33,569 nucleotides of DNA, taken from contig JAJZMB010000011.1 in the NCBI GenBank assembly GCA_021803205.1, positions 1-33,569 on the forward strand, read 5' to 3'. Below are positions 16,143 to 25,365 of this stretch, piece after piece. The DNA is from Bacillota bacterium (GTDB taxonomy: Bacteria > Bacillota > Sulfobacillia > RBS10-35 > JAJYVN01). The notes beneath the pieces are model-generated. The model ran no database searches, had not been told where the DNA came from, and worked only from the letters and a program-made list of their open reading frames with translations. Each line of letters starts with the position of its first letter. Within the stretch, counting starts at the first letter, position 1. The translations under genes and the position numbers were made by a program.

Positions 16143-17945
16143 CTATGCGGAGCGGACGGCCGCCACGTGCATCCAGGCCAGGCTGCGCGTGCGCTCGGCG
16201 GGGGATGCATGCTGGAAGGCGCTGCGCAGGCGCTCTTCAAACGCCGTTTGCACAGCGTCGTGCCACTGTACCGCCACGTCGCGCAGCAGCAGTGGGACCA
16301 ACCCGACCTGCCGCCACACCGCCAGTGCCGTGTCGGCGTTGGGCAGCACAATCTCCTCCGGTCCCACGGTTGCGTGCCGCTCCACATGGAGACCCGCCTC
16401 GGCCAGTGCGGCCAGCAACTCCTCGCCGGTGAGCAGGAAGTGGCGGGGGCCAAGCCCATGCCGGGCCAGTGTCTCCCATACCGGAGACAGGCTGTCCTGC
16501 ATGAGCGCGGACCATGGCAGGGCCAGAGGGGCCGACACCGCCACCCGCCCACCGGGGCGGAGCACCCGCGCCATCTCCCGCAGGGTGCGCACAGGCTCTG
16601 TGAAATGCAGGAACGTCGAGCCCAGAACCAGGTCCGCTGTGTCCGAGGCCAGTGGTAGGTCCTCGGCGCGAGCCCGCAGGAACCGCACCCAGTCGAGCCC
16701 CAGAGCGGCGGCACGGCGGCGGGCCTGCTGAAGTTGGATGCCGGAGGGGTCGGTCACGAGCAGTTGGCCGGTGGGTCCCACGCATTCGGCCAACCCACCG
16801 TCGAAGGTGATCCTCCCTGCGCCGGCCCCCACCTCCACGACCGCATCCCCGGCGCGGGGGGCCACAAACCGGATAAACCCCTCGGCCTGCGCCACGGAGT
16901 GGGCGTAGACTGTGCGGAAGCAGGCGTCGAAATCAGGTCCGAAACGCTGGACGGCACCCAGCACATCCTGGCGGCGGTCGTCGCCGGGTCCGCGCAGGGC
17001 CGTCCGACCCTCGCGCGTCAGGATGATCCGCCCGCCATTGCTCCCGGGCAGCAGCACGCCCTTGCGTTCGTATAGCACGTCATCGGCCCGCTGCACAGCC
17101 GGGATCAGGCCCCCGGGCCAGAATGCCGCCACGCCGTGACTGAGCCGGGGGACGATGGGCAACCCGGCCGACGCCGCGGAAGAGGCGACGTAGCCGACCG
17201 CGCTCTCCGCCCAAGCCTCAGCCGCCGCCTCGTCGGGCTCCGGCAGCACGACGACGAACTCGTCCCCACCATACCGCACGGTCAGGGACTCCGGCGGGGC
17301 CACGGCGGAGAGCGCCTGGCCCACTGCGGCCAGCGTCCTGTCCCCCGCCACGTGGCCGTGGAGGTCGTTGACCTCCTTCAGGTCGTCCAGATCGAAAAAG
17401 GCGACGCAGCCGGCACAGGCGGCCCACTTGGGTACCTCAAGTGCCCAGAGATGCCGGTTACCCAAACCGGTCACCGGATCGCGCAGCGCCCATGTCGGCA
17501 GATCGGACAGGGCCTGAGCGGTGGCTTCGTCGATGATGAACAACGCGCCCAACTGCGGGGCTGTGCTGTCGAGCGCGGTGTAGATGACCGTGGCGGGGCG
17601 GACCGGCCCGTTTCCGGCCGTTATCCGGCATGGCAGCCGCGGGCGGGCGCCCGGCGGGGACAGCCGTGCCCACGCATCCCCGCCATCGGAGGGCACGATG
17701 CCGAGCGCGCGCATGGCCGGCTTCCCCAGCACTGTGTCGGGGTCCACATTCAGATAGGCGATCGCTCGGCGGTTCATGGCCATGAGCCGTCCGGCCGGAT
17801 CCACAAGGCAGAGGGGGACGGGAAACCCGTCAAAGAGGGCTGCGCCAACATCGAGGGAGGCCGATTCCTGGGCACTCATGCCGGGCTCATTCGACGTCTC
17901 TCGCCGCGGGCCTACGCCGGCAGGATGGACGGGGCTCCCATGCAT
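16143..17945 (-). CDS. PAS-GGDEF-methyltransferase fusion protein
   Basis: Product of 600 residues with three modules. Residues about 33-140 form a PAS-like sensor (PLCLVDPAGRLMAMNRRAIAYL). Residues about 155-305 form a GGDEF domain with DPVTGLGNRHLW, FFDLDDLKEVNDLHGHVAGD, RYGGDEFVVVLPEP (226-236) and ADDVLYERKG, all key diguanylate-cyclase residues. The RxxD inhibitory site before GGDEF is absent. Residues about 335-520 form a class I SAM methyltransferase: VVEVGAGAGRITF (from 369), a second motif LLVTDPSG, ARAEDLPL, and LREMARVLRPGGRVAVSAPL. No membrane segment, so cytoplasmic. Start: ATG at 17945 with GGAGG eight bases upstream; it overlaps the end of the upstream small gene by 34 bp. It likely makes c-di-GMP and methylates an unknown substrate under PAS control. 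Confidence 0.85.
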   Translation of the reverse strand: MHGSPVHPAGVGPRRETSNEPGMSAQESASLDVGAALFDGFPVPLCLVDPAGRLMAMNRRAIAYLNVDPDTVLGKPAMRALGIVPSDGGDAWARLSPPGARPRLPCRITAGNGPVRPATVIYTALDSTAPQLGALFIIDEATAQALSDLPTWALRDPVTGLGNRHLWALEVPKWAACAGCVAFFDLDDLKEVNDLHGHVAGDRTLAAVGQALSAVAPPESLTVRYGGDEFVVVLPEPDEAAAEAWAESAVGYVASSAASAGLPIVPRLSHGVAAFWPGGLIPAVQRADDVLYERKGVLLPGSNGGRIILTREGRTALRGPGDDRRQDVLGAVQRFGPDFDACFRTVYAHSVAQAEGFIRFVAPRAGDAVVEVGAGAGRITFDGGLAECVGPTGQLLVTDPSGIQLQQARRRAAALGLDWVRFLRARAEDLPLASDTADLVLGSTFLHFTEPVRTLREMARVLRPGGRVAVSAPLALPWSALMQDSLSPVWETLARHGLGPRHFLLTGEELLAALAEAGLHVERHATVGPEEIVLPNADTALAVWRQVGLVPLLLRDVAVQWHDAVQTAFEERLRSAFQHASPAERTRSLAWMHVAAVRSA

Positions 17946-18217
17946 GCATGCCGCCTCCATATGTTAGGAGGTATTCCGGTGGGCTGCCGCAAGTAATCCT
18001 GCGCGGCGCGCCGGACGACCGCCGCCGGCGCAGGCGTCAGCACCGCACCGGGACCCTCTACCATCTCGCCGAGTGCGGTGGCCAGAGCCGCGAGCAGTAG
18101 GTGCCTGGGGTGTGTGGCCGGACCGGGGGGTATGGCCCGACGTGCCACATCGGCCAGTACCGCGACCTCACCGGATTCCAGGTAGATGCCGCCGTTGTCG
18201 TTTCGCCACATACCCAC
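17912..18217 (-). CDS. Small protein of unknown function, coupled to the GGDEF-methyltransferase gene
   Basis: Product of about 100 residues beginning MWRNDNGGIYLESGEVAVL, then a helical stretch (HLLLAALATALGEMVEG) and an Ala-rich C-terminal part. No family recognised. The frame starts at GTG 18217 or ATG 18211; neither has a strong SD. Evidence that it is real: codon use fits the window, and it ends inside the next gene, with the SD (GGAGG) of that gene within its last codons, an arrangement typical of translational coupling. It may be a partner or regulator of the fusion protein. Confidence 0.55.
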   Translation of the reverse strand: MGMWRNDNGGIYLESGEVAVLADVARRAIPPGPATHPRHLLLAALATALGEMVEGPGAVLTPAPAAVVRRAAQDYLRQPTGIPPNIWRRHACMGAPSILPA

Positions 18218-18502
18218 AGACTAGGACATTTGCGCGACGAAGATTGTCGAACACCGTCCATGGACAGTGTATGGCTGGCGCGAATCTGACGGCTTTCTCC
18301 AACTCCCGCGACGCTGGGGGACTATCCAGAAACCACGAATAGGCGTATGGCCGGGCCCCCTTCCGGCGCTCCGGCACATACGTCCAGAACCGCCGCCGCA
18401 TCCGCGAGCGCGGCGCTGGACCTTCAGTGGTGGTGGCCGAGGTTTGAAGCGGGCACTGCGCGGCGGGGGAGACCTGCGCGCCGCGCCACCCGGGGCAGGT
18501 GC
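18218..18502. other. Divergent intergenic region, left part
   Basis: About 285 bp between the small coupled gene and the R1 repeat. Contains a locally AT-richer stretch at about 18220-18265 that should hold the minus-strand promoter, but no clear -35/-10 pair was found. Confidence 0.35.
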
Positions 18503-18614
18503 CCTGGGACTGCAATCAGGCTCCTGGCTTCCGGCCGCCGGATGTGGTGGGGCGCCGACTACGGCGACCACAGCGGACGGTGGATGAACACGTATCCCTG
18601 ATTGCGGTATTAGG
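18503..18614 (+). repeat. R1 intergenic repeat, copy b (112 bp)
   Basis: Same length and orientation as the copy at 1795-1906. Left terminus CCTGGGACTGCAATCAGG, right terminus CCTGATTGCGGTATTAGG (its complement with a few changes). The core CGGATGTGGT ... GGCGCCGACTACGGC ... CCACAGCGGACGGTGGATGA is almost unchanged, while the left arm of the inner 13-bp hairpin has decayed. Confidence 0.8.
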
Positions 18615-18623
18615 CCCCTGTGC

Positions 18624-18729
18624 CAGCTGTCGGTCGGCGTACCGGGTCTGAAGCTCCTGGGGCTGGGGTGCCGTCCTGGTGGCGCGGGGAGGCTGTATCA
18701 GCTGCCCGTCGGCGCACCAGGTCTGAAGC
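18624..18729 (+). repeat. Two direct repeats of 31 bp, period 75 bp
   Basis: Copies at 18624-18654 and 18699-18729 begin CAGCTG and end GGTCTGAAGC, with four mismatches in 31 bases. They lie between the R1 repeat and the binding-protein gene at 18952. Role unknown; they could be binding sites or a small tandem duplication. Confidence 0.55.
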
Positions 18730-18951
18730 CCCCCCGTGCAGCGACTGCGTCTGGAGGGCCAACGTGCTCACTGCCGGTCCGCGAATCAGGCAAACGCCGG
18801 CTCACGAGTGATTCTGCACCCGCGCCCCCACAGGAGAGGTCGGTCCCCGTTCGTGGAGGGATTGCCCGTGTCGCGGCTAAAGTAGCCTCCGAGTGTGATC
18901 GCGCGGGAACGCGGCCCGAGCGTCGGCGGGCGTTACGGGAGGGACGGGTGG

Positions 18952-20400
18952 ATGTCGGTCGTACCGGCGGAGGCACGCGTCTCACGGCGCTTCGCGCTCA
19001 GGTCCGGGGTGGCGGCGGCGGGCGCCGTGCTCGGGGGCGCGGCGCTGTCGGCCTGCGGGGCGAGCAAAGGGGCCCCGACCGCCACCAGGGCGGCCGCCGC
19101 CGTGTACACGCTTCTCTGGCGGCCATGGTACAATTTCTCAGGCGCGACGAGCGCGACCGGACATGAGCTGCTCATGCAGGGCATCCAACCGTGGTTGGAC
19201 AAGCACAGGGGCGTCCAGGTCAATATCACCTACATGGGATATCACCAGGCGACGGCGGCCGCGATACTGGCCGGCGCCGGGCCGGACGTCTTCGCGGACT
19301 GGGTGCTGCCGTTGTACCTTGCGCAGCATCTCCTCCTGGATCTGACCAAGTACGTCCAGGAGGACAACGTGGATCTCGGCATCTTCCCGGCGCTGGACAT
19401 GGACGTGTTCCGGCAGGGCGGCGGGCTGTGGGCGCTGCCATCCTACCTCCACCTCCAGGCGCCCGCGGTCAATCTGGGCCTGCTCGATCAGTTGGCGCTC
19501 CAGTACCCTGATCCGAGCTGGACCTATGCGCAGTGGGGCGCCCTGATGGCGCAACTGACCAACAAGTCCTCGGATCCGAAGAAGCAGCGGCGCGGCGGAT
19601 GGTTCAACTGGGGCGGCTATGACTACTGGGGGGGAGCGCCAGCCCGTTACTACCTCAAGGGTTTCGGGGGTGAGTACGTCGATCCGGGCAACCCGGCCAA
19701 GAGCTATCTGAGCAGTTCAGGCACGGAGCAGTGCCTGAGCTGGATCGCCGGCCTGATCGCCGACGGGGTGGCCGGCACCGGTCCGCTGGACTTCGTGACC
19801 GGTCAGCAGGCCATCACCTGGATGAACACCGCTGGCGGTCTCATCCCCATCGCCCAGAACGGCGGCGCGCTCAAGTGGCAGCTGTATGACGAGATGGCGT
19901 TCCCCCGGGGCCGTGTCGCCTATGCGGCCAGCGACTTCTACGCGGTCAGCGCGGCCACAAAGAACCCGGACATCGCCTGGTCGTTCATGAAGTACCTGAC
20001 CGTGGAGTCGGACTGGCAGAAGTGGATGGTCCACCTGGCCCTGAACGGTCCCAACCAAAAGCAGCTCTACCCCTTCTGGGAGGAGACGGTGAAGCAGGTG
20101 GCGACGCGGCTGGCCGACATCGACCTCAACGTCTTCACCCGGCAGATGGTGGAGAACCAGCCGTACTTCGGGCTGCTCTACAAATATCAGGACCAGGCGT
20201 CGGGCCAAACCATCAAAGCCGATCTGGCGCCGGTGTGGAACAATCCGCAGGGCGTGGTGGCGGCCTGCAGGCAGGCCACCGCGCAGATCGACGCCCTGCA
20301 GGCGCAGGGCGCGACGCTGAACGAAACACAGCGCACGATTGTGAAAGTCTTCCCGGCCGTGCACGACCGGGCCATCGCCTCGGTGATGCCCGGTCTGTAG
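18952..20400 (+). CDS. ABC sugar-type solute-binding lipoprotein, orphan (second)
   Basis: Product of 482 residues. Signal region has a twin-Arg motif (SRRFAL, residues 11-16) and a lipobox with Cys35 (ALSAC), so a Tat-type lipoprotein. The body is a family 1 binding protein: GAGPDVFADWVLPLYLAQ, YPDPSWTYAQWGALMAQL, GGWFNWGGYDYWGG (Trp/Tyr-rich, likely ligand-binding) and NPDIAWSFMKYLT. The ATG at 18952 has GGGAGG nine bases upstream; an upstream GTG at 18895 is less likely. The C-terminus (ASVMPGL) and YPDP block show it is a paralogue of the protein at 188-1648. The next gene encodes another binding protein; no permease or ATPase follows. Confidence 0.9.
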   Translation: MSVVPAEARVSRRFALRSGVAAAGAVLGGAALSACGASKGAPTATRAAAAVYTLLWRPWYNFSGATSATGHELLMQGIQPWLDKHRGVQVNITYMGYHQATAAAILAGAGPDVFADWVLPLYLAQHLLLDLTKYVQEDNVDLGIFPALDMDVFRQGGGLWALPSYLHLQAPAVNLGLLDQLALQYPDPSWTYAQWGALMAQLTNKSSDPKKQRRGGWFNWGGYDYWGGAPARYYLKGFGGEYVDPGNPAKSYLSSSGTEQCLSWIAGLIADGVAGTGPLDFVTGQQAITWMNTAGGLIPIAQNGGALKWQLYDEMAFPRGRVAYAASDFYAVSAATKNPDIAWSFMKYLTVESDWQKWMVHLALNGPNQKQLYPFWEETVKQVATRLADIDLNVFTRQMVENQPYFGLLYKYQDQASGQTIKADLAPVWNNPQGVVAACRQATAQIDALQAQGATLNETQRTIVKVFPAVHDRAIASVMPGL

Positions 20401-20704
20401 CGGATGTGCGGCGTGCCCGCCGCCCGTGCCGCGTCGTACGGGATCCCGGGTGAGCGTGGAGGGGTCCAAGTCTGCGTCCCCCCTCCGAACAGCTTTCAAC
20501 CCGCAACGGGCATTCCCGGACGGACGGCGGCGCGGCGCAGGCGGTCGTTGACGCCGGGGGAAGGCCGGGCGCGCCGCGCCGCGGCTGGTTTTCTTCCCCA
20601 CAGCGGTCTGGAAAGGGCAGATCGCTCGTCCGCCGAACATCCTTCGGCCGGATTCCCCTGCTCAATCGCCCGCGCGACCCACGACGCGTCATACGGGAGT
20701 GAGG
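20401..20704 (+). other. 300-bp spacer between two binding-protein genes
   Basis: Contains a GGAGGGG/CCCCTCC hairpin (20458-20464 with 20480-20486, loop 15) with no T run. It may partly terminate or stabilise the mRNA of the first gene. Nothing else recognised. Confidence 0.35.
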
Positions 20705-22183
20705 ATGACCATGGATGCGGCCGTAGGACCAAAGCCACCCCTCTGCCTGGGGCGCCGCCGCTGGCTCGGCATCGCTGCCGCCGGCGCAGTCGCCGCCGTC
20801 GCCGGTTGCGGTCCCCTCGGGGCGGCACGCCCGAAGACCGCCGCGACCAAGATCGTCCTCGACGCCATTTTGGATATTCCGGCGTCGGACAACCTCGGCT
20901 CCCTCAGCGAGCGCAACCGGCTGTACGCCCAAGTGCTCGCGGACTTCGAATCCGCGCACCGGGGCATCACCGTGCGGGTGCTGCCCTACACCAGCACTGC
21001 CATCATCGCCGCGTCCATCATCGGCGGCACTGGTCCGGACGTGTTCGCCGACGCCGCGCCCTCTTACGCCGAGTATGTCGGGCAGAACCTGCTGCTGCGG
21101 CTCGACGACTATTTCACGCGCGATAACATCAATCCGGCCATCTGGTCCTCAAGCGTGATGGACGCGCTGAAAACCGGGAACGGGACGTACGCGGTCAGCC
21201 GCGGCCTGGACGCCTATCTTTTCGCGCTGAACCTCACGCTGCTCGACACGCTGGGCGTCGCCTACCCCTCGACGGATTGGACCCACACAGAGTTCGCGGC
21301 TCTGGCCAAGGCCATCGTCAGCACTTCCAACGGCAAGCACCGCTATGGCGTCTCCTTTCAGGGCGGACCGGCAGGCTTCTTGGAGACCGCCGCCCAAGTC
21401 GTTGCTGGCTTCGGCGGTGCCGTGACCAACGGGACGCGCACGGCTCAGACCCTGAGTTCCCCGGCCAGCCTTGCCGGCATGGAATGGCTCCTCCAGGATC
21501 TCCTGCTGCCGGCGGTAGGAGTCGAAACCCAAGGCTCGGCCAACCTCTACGGGCAGACGGTCGGCATCCAGGAGATCCAGCAGGTCCAGTTGCTCAGCGA
21601 CTACCAGCAGTGGCAGAACACCTTCAACTGGGTCCTCTACCCACCGCCGGTGTATCCCCGCGGGCGCTTCGGGGGAGCGGCGGCGAACTATTGGGCCATC
21701 TCCGGCACGACCAAGCATCCTGAGGAGTCGTGGTCGCTTCTGCGCTGGATGTCCACGCAGGACGCCTATCAGAGGTTTCTCATGAAGACGTTCCTGTTTC
21801 CCCCGCCGCTCAATGCGCTCCTGCCGGAGTGGGAGGCCACGGCGGAAGCGGTCGCCCCGGGGTTGAAAAACCGCGGGCTGCGGTGGTTTACCCAGAGCGG
21901 CGACAATGGCTGGGGTCAGGCAGAACCGTGGTTTTTATACGCCAATGCGCAGGCGCTGACGGTAGACAGCGGTTTATGGCAGAAGATCCTGAAGGGCGCG
22001 CTGAGTGCGCAGGCGGGCTTGGCCCAGGCGGATCAGCAGGTCAATGCGGCCATTCAGGCCTCCGTGGGAGAAATGCCGTCGCTGGCGAGCGAGGTGGCCG
22101 CATACCAAAAGCACTCCGCGCGCCTGAAGCAAATGTTTGCAGCAGCCAGCGGTCCGACGACCCCGGGGAGCGCCGGCGCGTAG
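20705..22183 (+). CDS. ABC sugar-type solute-binding lipoprotein, orphan (third)
   Basis: Product of 492 residues. N-terminus has GRRRWLGIAAAGAVAAVAGC with the lipobox Cys at 35; the Arg run suggests Tat export. Family 1 binding-protein features: GGTGPDVFADAAPSYAEYV, YPSTDWTHTEFAALAKAI and YPRGRFGGAAANYWAI. It is a more distant paralogue of the other two binding proteins. GTG 20699, ATG 20705 and ATG 20711 are all possible starts; GGGAG/GTGAGG sits just upstream of the ATGs. It is convergent with the choline-sulfatase-like gene. Ligand unknown. Confidence 0.9.
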   Translation: MTMDAAVGPKPPLCLGRRRWLGIAAAGAVAAVAGCGPLGAARPKTAATKIVLDAILDIPASDNLGSLSERNRLYAQVLADFESAHRGITVRVLPYTSTAIIAASIIGGTGPDVFADAAPSYAEYVGQNLLLRLDDYFTRDNINPAIWSSSVMDALKTGNGTYAVSRGLDAYLFALNLTLLDTLGVAYPSTDWTHTEFAALAKAIVSTSNGKHRYGVSFQGGPAGFLETAAQVVAGFGGAVTNGTRTAQTLSSPASLAGMEWLLQDLLLPAVGVETQGSANLYGQTVGIQEIQQVQLLSDYQQWQNTFNWVLYPPPVYPRGRFGGAAANYWAISGTTKHPEESWSLLRWMSTQDAYQRFLMKTFLFPPPLNALLPEWEATAEAVAPGLKNRGLRWFTQSGDNGWGQAEPWFLYANAQALTVDSGLWQKILKGALSAQAGLAQADQQVNAAIQASVGEMPSLASEVAAYQKHSARLKQMFAAASGPTTPGSAGA

Positions 22184-22589
22184 TTGGCTGCGCACCGCCC
22201 GCCGGCGCGCCGGCCATACGCCTCCCCAGTGCGGGTGACGTAGGCGTCTGGCACACGGGGGATGCTTGTGCGGCATCTGGAGGATTCATGCCACCGCAGG
22301 CATGCGCACCGCGAGCGGCGCCAGCGTGGCTGGGCGTCCGCGCGGATGCGGGGCCCGGGATGGCCCGCGCCGCTCCCAGGTCGGCCGACGACCCGCGACG
22401 CCGCAGCGGATGGCAGCCAGAGGTCGTCGGCGTGGCGAAATGCGTCAGCGGGGACCGGCCGCTGCTCCGGGAGACGCGCCGTGCGGAGCCCCGCAGGACG
22501 AAATCTCGTGAACAGGGGAGCGGCCGGTGGTCGGCGAGAGTCTCGCCGCCGCAGAGCGTATCGGTAATGCGGCCGGCATCTGGCGCCTC
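22184..22589. other. Convergent intergenic region, no gene seen
   Basis: About 400 bp between two convergent genes. A short palindrome (GCCGGCGCGCCGGC, near 22200) follows the binding-protein stop, without a T run. No other structure recognised. Confidence 0.4.
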
Positions 22590-24335
22590 CTACTCGTCAG
22601 CGGAGCGGTCCGGCACCGGCAGGTGGCGTCGGCGCGCCGCTGACGGGACGGTCTCGCGGCGCACGTACCGGCCGGGCTCCGGCGGGGCGGGCAGGAAGTC
22701 CCAGGGATGAGCCCGCCCCGAGGCCAGAGCACTGGCCAGGGCGCGCCGGATGGCCTGGCTCTGACGCACGGCGGAGTTCACGGCGTCGGGGTCGAACCCC
22801 CGCACCAGGGCAGCCCGCAGTTCCGCTTCGACAGCGGCGACCTCCGGGAGACCGGCCAGGTCGTGCTGTTCCAGGGGATCCGCTTCCAGGTCGAAGAGCT
22901 GCCCCGGCTCATCCCGGACGAACACCGCCTTATACCGTCCCCGCCGCAGCATGCGGCAGGGCTGGATCACGCCCTCTCCCAGGTATTCGGCGCACGCCTC
23001 ATCCCTCCAGTTTCGCACCTGGCCGGCGGCGAGCGGCAGAAGGCTTGCGCCGTGGAATTGAGCCGCGACGGGGTCGCGGCCGGATCCGCCGATCCCGGCG
23101 ATGGCGCAGAGGGTGGGTGCCAGGTCGAGGAGAGAACAGACCTGGGGCACGCGCCCGGCCCTGACCCGTTCCGGCCAGCGTAGCAGCAGCGGGACGCGGG
23201 CGGCGTCCTCGTAGAAGACGCGCTTGTACCACATCCCGTGCTCACCCAGCATTTCACCGTGGTCCGAGGTGAACAGCACGGCGGTCCGCTCCGCCAGGCC
23301 CGCCTGCCGCAGCGCCCGGAGGATCTGCCCGACCTTGGCGTCGAGGTAGCTGACCATGCCGTAGTAAGCGTGGCGTGTCCGGGTCACCACCTCCGGCGTG
23401 GGCGGGAAAAGGTCCAGTTCGTGATGCACTCCGACCCAGCGGGCATAGGGATGCATGGCTTCCAGTGCCAGGGCCCGCGTCCTGGGCGGGGGGATGTCGC
23501 CGTCCCGGTAGAGGTTCCAATACTCAGGGGTGATGATGAACGGGTCGTGGGGATGGGTGAAGGAGGCACACAAAAACAGTGGCCGCTCCGGCTGCCGAGC
23601 GTGGTCGTAGATGCAGCGGACGGCCTGGAAGGCTACCTCCTCGTCGTAGTCGATCTGCAGGCTCCCTGCGCACAGGCCCGCCGCGTCCAGGTCGCGCACG
23701 CTCGCCCCGGGGTTGTGGACGCACCCGTCGTTCCAGTCGGGCGTCCAGTCGAATCCGGAGGGATAGATATCGGTGGTGAGGCGCTCCTCGAAGCCGTGGA
23801 GCTGGTCGGGACCCACGAAGTGCATCTTTCCGGAGAGCACAGTGCGGTAACCGTGCCTGCGCAGAGCGTGGCAGAAGGTGGGAGCAGCGGCGGGCAGTTC
23901 GGCCCCGTTGTCGTAGACGCCGATCTCCGAAGGCAGGCGGCCCGTCATCATGGACGCGCGCGAGGCGGCACAGATGGGGCTGTTGCAGTACGCGTGCTCA
24001 AAGACGCAGCCGGCCTCGGCCAGGGTGTCGAGGTGCGGTGTGCGCGCCACCGGATTTCCATAGCAGGGCAGGACCGAGGCTGCGAGTTGGTCGGCCATGA
24101 TCAGCACGATATTGACGGCTGGATGCCGCGAGGTGGTGCGGCGCCGGGTAGGGGCGGCCGAATCGATCAGAGGTTCTGATGACCGGCGCCGGGGGCCCGG
24201 AGTCGGTGCCCCAACGGGACGGGAGGGGATCTGTGCAGTGCCGCCACCGGACGGGTCCGGCACCGAGCCGGCGGCGGAGTGGATCTCGTTGGCCGGGGCG
24301 ATGGATGCGGTTTTCTCGGCTGGCGTGGCGATCAT
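22590..24335 (-). CDS. betC: Choline-sulfatase-like enzyme (BetC family)
   Basis: The block LSGKMHFVGPDQLHGFEERL, followed by TTDIYPSGFDWTPDW, and the C-terminal RQSQAIRRAL ... PWDFLP ... YVRRE tail are hallmarks of choline-sulfatases, which hydrolyse choline-O-sulfate to choline and sulfate. Metal and active-site elements: IMADQ, the formylglycine motif CAASR (Cys codon 23970-23972), SFTHPHDPF and TSDHGEMLGEHGMWYK. CxAxR rather than CxPxR is a variant accepted by anaerobic sulfatase-maturating enzymes. The conserved domain starts at about 24120 (NIVLIMADQ), which gives about 509 residues, the normal family length. The 75 residues in front, from the ATG at 24335 (GGAGG directly adjacent), look non-native, so the true start is uncertain. 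Orientation and spacing do not show an operon. Confidence 0.85.
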   Translation of the reverse strand: MIATPAEKTASIAPANEIHSAAGSVPDPSGGGTAQIPSRPVGAPTPGPRRRSSEPLIDSAAPTRRRTTSRHPAVNIVLIMADQLAASVLPCYGNPVARTPHLDTLAEAGCVFEHAYCNSPICAASRASMMTGRLPSEIGVYDNGAELPAAAPTFCHALRRHGYRTVLSGKMHFVGPDQLHGFEERLTTDIYPSGFDWTPDWNDGCVHNPGASVRDLDAAGLCAGSLQIDYDEEVAFQAVRCIYDHARQPERPLFLCASFTHPHDPFIITPEYWNLYRDGDIPPPRTRALALEAMHPYARWVGVHHELDLFPPTPEVVTRTRHAYYGMVSYLDAKVGQILRALRQAGLAERTAVLFTSDHGEMLGEHGMWYKRVFYEDAARVPLLLRWPERVRAGRVPQVCSLLDLAPTLCAIAGIGGSGRDPVAAQFHGASLLPLAAGQVRNWRDEACAEYLGEGVIQPCRMLRRGRYKAVFVRDEPGQLFDLEADPLEQHDLAGLPEVAAVEAELRAALVRGFDPDAVNSAVRQSQAIRRALASALASGRAHPWDFLPAPPEPGRYVRRETVPSAARRRHLPVPDRSADE

Positions 24336-25076
24336 CCTCCGAATGGGACGCGGTTGTGCCGGGTGCGGGCCGCTGGCGCAACTGGGGTACACCGCACTAG
24401 GCCCGGCGGTTCCTGGCGCGCCGCCGCCCGGAGGTGCGCCCTCCAACGTGGCCGCGCCTCGACCCTTGAACTCCCGAGATTCATACGCGCGGAACGTCCG
24501 CCCGCCGGTCTCCTCTGATCAGCCGTCCACGCGCCGCGTCAGGTCGGTGCGCGCACGGCCGTATGCCTCGGATCGTCAGGCCGAGGGCCCCGGCATCTGG
24601 CCTCCCGGTCGCTCCGAGTGCCTTGCGCCCTGGTCTCCGACTTGTTCCAAAGCCTGAAGCAGTGGGGGACAATGTACACTGGGGCAGTGGCCGCGCAAAG
24701 AGGCGGGGCGGCGTCGGTGTTGACGAACAGATTGGCCCGCCGGTGATTGCGGGTGCGGCGCAAAATCTCGGCGGACGTCCGCCAGCGCGCATCCGAACGC
24801 CGGGGCCAGGTGGATCCTGCGGCCACAGCCCTTGCCCCGCAAGCGATGGGGCCTCCGCCGTTCCGCGCGGGTGCGACATCGCCCGACACCCCCTCTGTCC
24901 GGTCTTGCCGCCTGGGGCCTGCCACCGCAATGACGCCATTGGGCGCAGAGGCCGGCTCTCGCCTCGGCCATCCAATCCGGCCACCGCAGTCAGGTTTGCA
25001 GTCCACGTCTATCGGCGGCAGTGTGCCGCGGAAGGCGGATGCCCCTGCAGTTGGTAGCTGGACGCGCAGCTCCAGG
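24336..25076. other. Intergenic region upstream of the choline-sulfatase gene
   Basis: About 740 bp. A locally AT-richer patch at 24655-24690 (CAATGTACACTG) is the best place for a promoter, but no clear -35/-10 pair was assigned. A minus-strand frame spans about 24539-25360 across the R2 repeat; its composition and lack of motifs argue against a gene. Confidence 0.4.
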
Positions 25077-25186
25077 TGGCCGCTGCAAAAAGTCCGCTTT
25101 TGCGAGGCCACTGCTCCGATATCCCTTGTCCCCCAATGGTCCACGATTCTCGGCCGGTGCAGAAACCGACTTTTGCAAAGCCGTCC
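25077..25186 (+). repeat. R2 intergenic palindromic repeat, copy c (110 bp)
   Basis: Starts TGGCCGCTGCAAAAAG and ends CCGACTTTTGCAAAGCCG. The two ends are inverted repeats (TGCAAAA ... TTTTGCA) and each is itself a small palindrome. About 85-90 percent identical to the copy at 32829 by eye, same orientation. Intergenic, 180 bp past the stop of the Thr-type sulfatase homologue. Confidence 0.8.
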
Positions 25187-25365
25187 TAGTACTGTCCTCC
25201 ACACTGGTAGCAATTGGCGACGGCGACGGTCCGGAACATCAGCGCAGCGGTCGGAAGGGCGGCCCCAAACGGCGTGAACGGACGCGCAGGCCCGGTTCGC
25301 CGCTTCATGAGTCCCCACCCCGGCCCAGGCCTTGCCAGTGCGGAGGGCAGCACTAGACACCGGTG

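Noticed and set aside
24336..24446. Further N-terminal extension of the choline-sulfatase gene to a TTG
   Set aside because: The added residues are Pro/Gly/Ala-rich, there is no SD, and the enzyme already exceeds the family length.
24539..25360. 273-codon minus-strand frame
   Set aside because: It runs straight through the R2c repeat, has no SD or motif and a composition typical of non-coding GC-rich DNA.
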